Shown: positions 6,385 to 10,253 of the stretch, piece after piece
How positions within the stretch are numbered: position 1 is the first letter of the stretch
How the letters are laid out: each line of letters starts with the position of its first letter
Origin: an uncultured Chthoniobacterales bacterium
Lineage (GTDB): Bacteria; Verrucomicrobiota; Verrucomicrobiia; Chthoniobacterales; UBA10450
Length of the DNA: 10,253 bases
Direction: 5' to 3'
Assembly (NCBI GenBank): GCA_955652155.1
Contig: CATPAT010000292.1
Location: 1-10,253 of the forward strand
Program-made: the position numbers and the translations under genes
Notes under the pieces: generated by a model
Database searches by the model: none
The model's input: the letters and a program-made list of their open reading frames with translations, nothing else
Told to the model about the DNA's origin: nothing

Positions 6385-8147
6385 GGCTTCTTTTCGCCGA
6401 CAAGGATCTTGGCGGGATCCAGTCTAATCCGTTTCAGAAGATCAGCGAAACGTGGATCAGAATGAAGGGGACGAAATATCGGGCGCGGTACGATCCCATG
6501 AAGCGAGCCGGAATGTTCGTTGTAGGCGCGTTCGAGCCACTGAAATGCTGCATCGTTATCCCCGAGCGCGACATAGATGCTGGCAATCTCTTCACCCGCG
6601 AAGTAATGCGTGGCGGCGAACGCTTTGACTTCGCCGAGCACGCGTTCCGCATCACTTCTGCGGCCCATTTTCGCATAGGTGATAGCTAGGCCCGGTTGTG
6701 GGATACCGGTTAGCTCGGCGGCTTTTTTAACAAGATCCAACGCCTCGGCAAACATCCCTTTTTCGCGGTAAGCCACCGCCAATTGCGAACCTTGATACAG
6801 ATAATTCGGATCGAGCAACTGCGTGCGACGCCCTTCCGCCACCGCTTCGTCCAAGCGTCCGTAAGCAATAGCAATAAAGCCGGCGAAGGTGCTGATAATA
6901 GGTGAAAGCGGATCGACTTTTACCGCCTCCCGTATGTGCGTCATCGCGGCCGCCTCGGCGCCTCCTTGCGATGCAATAGAAAGCGCCGTGAAAACATGTG
7001 CAATGCCGCAGTTAGGATCGAGTTGCAAGGCGCGTTTCAATTCGGCATCGCAGCCCGCAATGTCCCAATTAAGGACGCGCTGGCTGTCACCCAAATAAAC
7101 ATGCGCTTCCGCTTCTTTCTCGTCGATCGCAATGGCCTTGGCGGCGGCCGTCCTCATCGCCGGATAGGCTTCCAGCGGTTTTACGTAAACGTCAGCTAGC
7201 CATTCCCATGCTTTTGCAATCCCCGTCCAGGCTTTTGCATAATTTGGGTCTTTCTGGAGCGCGCGTTGAAAAAAATCCAAACTTCTGCGCAGATCTTCTT
7301 CGCCGCTCTTGTTCGAAAAATAGAGACCTTGGAGATAAAGATCGTGCGCTTCGCTGTTCGGTTGCAGTTGAGCGCTTGGAGCAATGGCCAACTTGATCTT
7401 TAACGCGTCCACAATCGCGCGCGTGATTTCGTCTTGCACGGCGAACACTCCTTGTAACTCGCGCTCGTAGGTCTCCGACCAAAGATGAAAACCGTTCGCC
7501 GCGTTGACTAGCTGAGCGGTGATTCGGATGCGGTTGCCTTCTCGACGCAAACTACCTTCGAGAATATTTTGCACGCTTAGTTTCTGCGCAATCTGGCCGA
7601 CATCCGCATTCTTTCCTTTGAATGAGAACGACGAGGTGCGCGCGACCACACGCAATCCTTCCACTTTCGCCAAAGCGTCGAGAATTTCTTCGCTGATTCC
7701 ATCGCAAAAATATTCCTGATCGTGTGCCTGACTCAGGTCGACAAATGGCAAAACTGCGATCGATTTGTCACCCGCCTCCGAACCGACTCGAGCACTGGAA
7801 GCGCTGTAGCGTCCAAAGAAAAACAGACCGATAGAAAATACTGCTCCGATAATCACGACATAAAGCCACGTGCGATTCCGCGATCGTCCCGCTACGGCGA
7901 GATCGACGTCGTCTGCGCGCTTGATCCCTTCTGGCGTCAGTTCGAATAGCCACGCCAAAACAACTGCGACCGGAAAGCCAATGACGATCAGCAGAACAAT
8001 CAGCCGAACCACCGAGTTCGGGATATCAAAAACGGGAAAAACTTGGGCGATACCCTGAGCAAGGGCCCAACCGGCCAGGATGTAGGCGACGGCGACTTTG
8101 TAAACGTTCCGCCGCTTCAGTTCACCGAAGAAATTCTTCGGATTCAT
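6381..8147 (-). CDS. Membrane TPR protein with TolB-N/FlgO-like domain (paralogue 1, upstream gene)
   Basis: The protein has 588 residues and the same architecture as its downstream neighbour: leader 'MNPKNFFGELKRRNVYK', three TM segments (about 17-38, 46-67, 93-112), a TolB-N/FlgO-like domain starting 'SIAVLPFVDLSQAHDQEYF' (129-147) with 'ILEGSLRREGNRIRI', then TPR units from about 268 to 565 and the ending 'HSDPRFADLLKRI'. The frame is open to a GTG at 8189, but the ATG at 8147 aligns exactly with the start of the paralogue, so I prefer it; neither start has a good Shine-Dalgarno. The gap to the STAS-like gene is about 50 bp. The three TM segments make the side on which the TPRs lie uncertain; if the N-terminus is cytoplasmic, the TPR part would be periplasmic. 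Confidence 0.9.
   Translation of the reverse strand: MNPKNFFGELKRRNVYKVAVAYILAGWALAQGIAQVFPVFDIPNSVVRLIVLLIVIGFPVAVVLAWLFELTPEGIKRADDVDLAVAGRSRNRTWLYVVIIGAVFSIGLFFFGRYSASSARVGSEAGDKSIAVLPFVDLSQAHDQEYFCDGISEEILDALAKVEGLRVVARTSSFSFKGKNADVGQIAQKLSVQNILEGSLRREGNRIRITAQLVNAANGFHLWSETYERELQGVFAVQDEITRAIVDALKIKLAIAPSAQLQPNSEAHDLYLQGLYFSNKSGEEDLRRSLDFFQRALQKDPNYAKAWTGIAKAWEWLADVYVKPLEAYPAMRTAAAKAIAIDEKEAEAHVYLGDSQRVLNWDIAGCDAELKRALQLDPNCGIAHVFTALSIASQGGAEAAAMTHIREAVKVDPLSPIISTFAGFIAIAYGRLDEAVAEGRRTQLLDPNYLYQGSQLAVAYREKGMFAEALDLVKKAAELTGIPQPGLAITYAKMGRRSDAERVLGEVKAFAATHYFAGEEIASIYVALGDNDAAFQWLERAYNEHSGSLHGIVPRPIFRPLHSDPRFADLLKRIRLDPAKILVGEKKP
7818..8147 (-). repeat. Conserved 5' 110 codons shared by the tandem TPR genes, upstream copy
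   Basis: This is the partner of 6055-6384. Many runs are identical at DNA level, for example the part encoding 'QGIAQVFPVFDIPN'. This points to tandem duplication of the gene with the membrane part later kept similar by selection or gene conversion. Confidence 0.85.
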
Positions 8148-8198
8148 TGAGCGATGATCTGCCACACTGTCAGGGCGACAGCAAGACACCAGTAGTCT

Positions 8199-8564
8199 TC
8201 AGGTAGCAAGAAGCTCCGCCGCTTGTGCCAAACTTTCGCAGGTAACAATCTTCACGTCACCGCCGTAGTGAAAGATCGACATGATCTGCATGCCGATGTC
8301 GCGGTGCGGGTCAGGAATCACGCGCACGACGAGCGAGGCTCCTTTTTCGTTGCACAGGTCCATTGCCTTTTCGATGTGCGGTGCGCACGCCAGATCCATC
8401 GATTCCAGCTCAGTCAGATCCGCGAGCAGCCGAAAACCGGATTGCAATTTCGCAAGTCCGCTACGGATTTGCTCCAAGCCTTTCTCGGTCTCTTCTGCTC
8501 GGACTACTCCGCTGTAACGGATTGCGAGCAACCTTTTCGATTCGTCGACTTCGAACTTAATCAC
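8199..8564 (-). CDS. SpoIIAA/STAS-like protein
   Basis: The protein has 121 residues, soluble, with alternating strands and helices of the STAS/SpoIIAA-like type: an N-terminal strand pair 'ESKRLLAIRYSGVV', a helix, then 'FRLLADLTELESMDLAC' in the position of the STAS switch loop, and the C-terminal 'KIVTCESLAQAAELL'. The classical SpoIIAA phosphorylation motif (DSSG) is not visible, so action as a phospho-switch anti-anti-sigma factor is doubtful; a ligand- or protein-binding role in the SpoIIAA-like (STAS/SEC14) group is as likely. The GTG start overlaps the stop of the S58 peptidase gene by 4 bp (GTGA), so the two are translationally coupled. No sigma factor or anti-sigma kinase gene is nearby. 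Confidence 0.75.
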   Translation of the reverse strand: MIKFEVDESKRLLAIRYSGVVRAEETEKGLEQIRSGLAKLQSGFRLLADLTELESMDLACAPHIEKAMDLCNEKGASLVVRVIPDPHRDIGMQIMSIFHYGGDVKIVTCESLAQAAELLAT

Positions 8565-9811
8565 TCTTTCAAACGATTGTATTTTTTCAAAATTTCGTGC
8601 AATCGATCGTGCGGAAGTGCTTCAACCCGATGATTGCCGGCACCCGTCATGGTTTGATTGTCCACCAGCGCATTCACGACCGCTTCTTCGGTCGCTTCCA
8701 CGACGGCACCAAGAATCGGGTCGATCAAATCGTTCGGGACGGTTTGGACCGAATGCGTGACTTGATCGGCGGCCCAAACATTTTTATTCGCGGTCGAGAA
8801 CGCGATGAAGAGATCGCCGGATCCGTTCCCGGAAATCGTCCCGGTGCGGGCAAGCCCAATCGAAACGCGCCGCGCAAGTCGCTTCAATTGATTCGGAAGC
8901 AGCGGCGCGTCGGTTGCGACGACAGCAATACACGAACCAGTGTCTTCTTTATAAACTGAACCGGGAATTTCTTTCCCGACCGGCACACCGGCAATCGTTA
9001 AGAGTGCGCGCCGTCCAAAGTTCGCCTGAACGAAAACGCCCACGGTGTAAGTGCGAGCCGCACTGGCACCATTGGCTGAGCTTTGGCCGGAACTGGGTTT
9101 AGGCTCCTTAATCTCGATCTTGCGGGAGGCGTTTCCATTGCCGCCTTTGAATTCGTAGCAAATCATCCCGGTGCCGCCGCCGACACTCCCCTCCTCGATC
9201 GGGCCGCCGTGCGCTGAATCAAGCGCGTGAAAAACATCTTCCGGTTTTACATGAAACCCGTTCGTGTCGTTGAGCCAACCGTCCCATGTTTCGGCCACAA
9301 GCGGCAAACTCCACCAATATCCGCTGGCGTCTGACGCGCCGTGTTTGATTCGCCATGCGATCACCGCGTCGCGGGCAACGCCGACGCTGTGCGTATTGGT
9401 AATGACAACCGGGCCTTCGAGAAATCCACTTTCTTCGATCCAATGCGTCCCGGTCATCTCGCCATTGCCGTTCAAGCTAAATACAGCCGCGTAAACCGGA
9501 TCGTTCAGCGAATCGTGGCCGCGCGGAATGATCGCAGTCACGCCGGTGCGCACGGGTCCTTTGCCGACTACAAGTTTTCCTTCGCCACGGATGATGGTGG
9601 CGTAACCGACTTCGATGCCCGCGACGTCGGTGATCGCGTTCAACGGACCCGGCGTCCCATCGAACGGAACGCCGAGATTTCGAGCCCGAACGATTTTCTT
9701 TTCCGTTGTGGATTTTGCGGGCGGCGACGTTTGCGGTTCGCGCGCATGAATATCGAGCAGGACCAAAAATACGGAGAAAAACACCAAGTTCGGTTTCACT
9801 TCTTTGTCCAT
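8561..9811 (-). CDS. Secreted S58 family aminopeptidase (DmpA/BapA type), self-processing
   Basis: The 416-residue protein belongs to the N-terminal-nucleophile peptidases that release D-amino acids, beta-amino acids or L-residues from peptide N-termini. A signal peptide (about 1-23, hydrophobic core 'LVFFSVFLVLLDIHA') precedes the family start 'RNLGVPFDGTPGPLNAITDV' (44-63). Further motifs are 'GSVGGGTGM' (208-216), 'VQANFG' (261-266) and 'GNGSGDLFIAFST' (328-340). By homology the chain cleaves itself before Ser331, making an alpha and a beta subunit with Ser331 as nucleophile. A Ser/Ala/Gly-rich insert lies at about 223-252. The frame is open to 10018, but the ATG at 9811 gives the signal peptide. 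It overlaps the end of the upstream gene by 16 bp and the STAS-like gene by 4 bp. The substrate is unknown. Confidence 0.93.
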   Translation of the reverse strand: MDKEVKPNLVFFSVFLVLLDIHAREPQTSPPAKSTTEKKIVRARNLGVPFDGTPGPLNAITDVAGIEVGYATIIRGEGKLVVGKGPVRTGVTAIIPRGHDSLNDPVYAAVFSLNGNGEMTGTHWIEESGFLEGPVVITNTHSVGVARDAVIAWRIKHGASDASGYWWSLPLVAETWDGWLNDTNGFHVKPEDVFHALDSAHGGPIEEGSVGGGTGMICYEFKGGNGNASRKIEIKEPKPSSGQSSANGASAARTYTVGVFVQANFGRRALLTIAGVPVGKEIPGSVYKEDTGSCIAVVATDAPLLPNQLKRLARRVSIGLARTGTISGNGSGDLFIAFSTANKNVWAADQVTHSVQTVPNDLIDPILGAVVEATEEAVVNALVDNQTMTGAGNHRVEALPHDRLHEILKKYNRLKE

Positions 9812-10253
9812 TTTTCTTCGGCGAAGGTTTTCCATTCGCCCTTTTCTGTCTGACGAATAAGTGACGTCCACGTTTTCGTTTGCGAATCGAACGAAAACTT
9901 GTTGGTCAGCTCGCCGTCTTTCGGAACAAAGCGAAATTCGATTGCTCGCAAATCGTTGTCGATCTTTCCGTACCCAAGCGCCGAGTAGCGCGCGCCGAAG
10001 ACATCCATCCAATGGCAAACGTAGTTCTTCGCGGCGGCGTCGAATCCGATGAAGACAAAGGCTTGATACTCCGGCTTTGGATCGGCGTAGCCGTAATGAA
10101 ATTCAATGAATTGGTGGTTCAGCGCCCATTCACAGCGAACGCTCGTTTGCTGAACCTGACCCTTGCCCATTTTCCTTTCTACGCTCCAGTCGCCGACAAA
10201 ATTATCCAAAAACCGATCTTGCAGGGCGGGTGGCGGACCCTGCGCCTGCGCCA
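9796..10253 (-). CDS. DUF1579-like probably exported protein, C-terminal part (gene runs off the right edge)
   Basis: The frame stays open to the window edge, so the gene begins outside. The first visible residues, AQAQGPPPALQDRF, look like the end of a signal peptide and the start of a mature protein. The remaining approximately 140 residues begin with 'FVGDWSVERKMGKG' and contain 'GFDAAAKNYVCHWMDVFG', which resembles the lipocalin-like beta-rich fold of DUF1579 and related proteins; this assignment is by pattern only. A TTG at 10207-10209 could be misread as the start, but the upstream in-frame codons argue for a longer exported protein. It ends 16 bp inside the S58 peptidase gene, so both are on one transcript. 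No enzymatic residues are recognised. Confidence 0.6.
   Translation of the reverse strand, partial: AQAQGPPPALQDRFLDNFVGDWSVERKMGKGQVQQTSVRCEWALNHQFIEFHYGYADPKPEYQAFVFIGFDAAAKNYVCHWMDVFGARYSALGYGKIDNDLRAIEFRFVPKDGELTNKFSFDSQTKTWTSLIRQTEKGEWKTFAEEKWTKK

Noticed and set aside
9812..10018. N-terminal extension of the S58 peptidase to a start at 10018
   Set aside because: It would overlap the upstream gene by more than 200 bp and bury the signal peptide. The ATG at 9811 fits both neighbours.
1..10253. CRISPR array, tRNA, rRNA, transposase or phage genes
   Set aside because: I saw no regularly spaced repeats, no cloverleaf-like tRNA sequence and no integrase, transposase or structural phage proteins in any frame.

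Overview
The window looks like chromosomal DNA from an uncultured soil-type bacterium, most plausibly of the Verrucomicrobiota (Chthoniobacterales-like). The basis is family content: a bactofilin, membrane TPR proteins that begin with the 'FFGELKRRNVYK' type of N-terminus, and an S58 peptidase, all at moderate G+C with tightly packed genes. Acidobacteriota cannot be excluded. The taxonomic call is an inference; no marker gene is present. No rRNA, tRNA, CRISPR array or recognisable transposase was seen, and no stretch longer than about 115 bp lacks a gene.

Left part (1-3101). A PLP-dependent threonine dehydratase/serine racemase-type gene runs off the left edge on the minus strand. Next comes a two-gene minus-strand operon encoding an NfeD/ClpP-class membrane serine protease and its slipin (stomatin-like) partner, the same pairing as Pyrococcus PH1510/PH1511. 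This operon is bracketed by a 38-bp direct repeat. The right copy (2877-2914) is the 5' end of a plus-strand small gene of 74 codons. The left copy (625-662) is the same start cut short after 15 codons. The layout suggests that the operon was inserted, or the junction duplicated, between the dehydratase and the small gene.

Middle part (3102-4596). A minus-strand bactofilin gene with a very strong Shine-Dalgarno sequence is divergent from a plus-strand ornithine cyclodeaminase/mu-crystallin-family oxidoreductase. A candidate promoter for the bactofilin lies in the shared 114-bp spacer. An exact 14-bp direct repeat sits on both sides of the bactofilin gene.

Right part (4627-10253). Five minus-strand genes form a compact operon. 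In transcription order they are: a DUF1579-like probably exported protein (5' end outside the window), a secreted S58 (DmpA/BapA-type) self-cleaving aminopeptidase, a SpoIIAA/STAS-like protein, and two tandem paralogous membrane proteins with three TM segments, a TolB-N/FlgO-like domain and TPR repeats. Junctions are overlaps of 16, 4 and 4 bp, plus one gap of about 50 bp. The two TPR proteins are about 80% identical over their first 110 residues and much more divergent afterwards. Co-transcription of an exported peptidase with a regulator-like STAS protein and two membrane TPR proteins is the most unusual gene grouping here. Its function is unknown.
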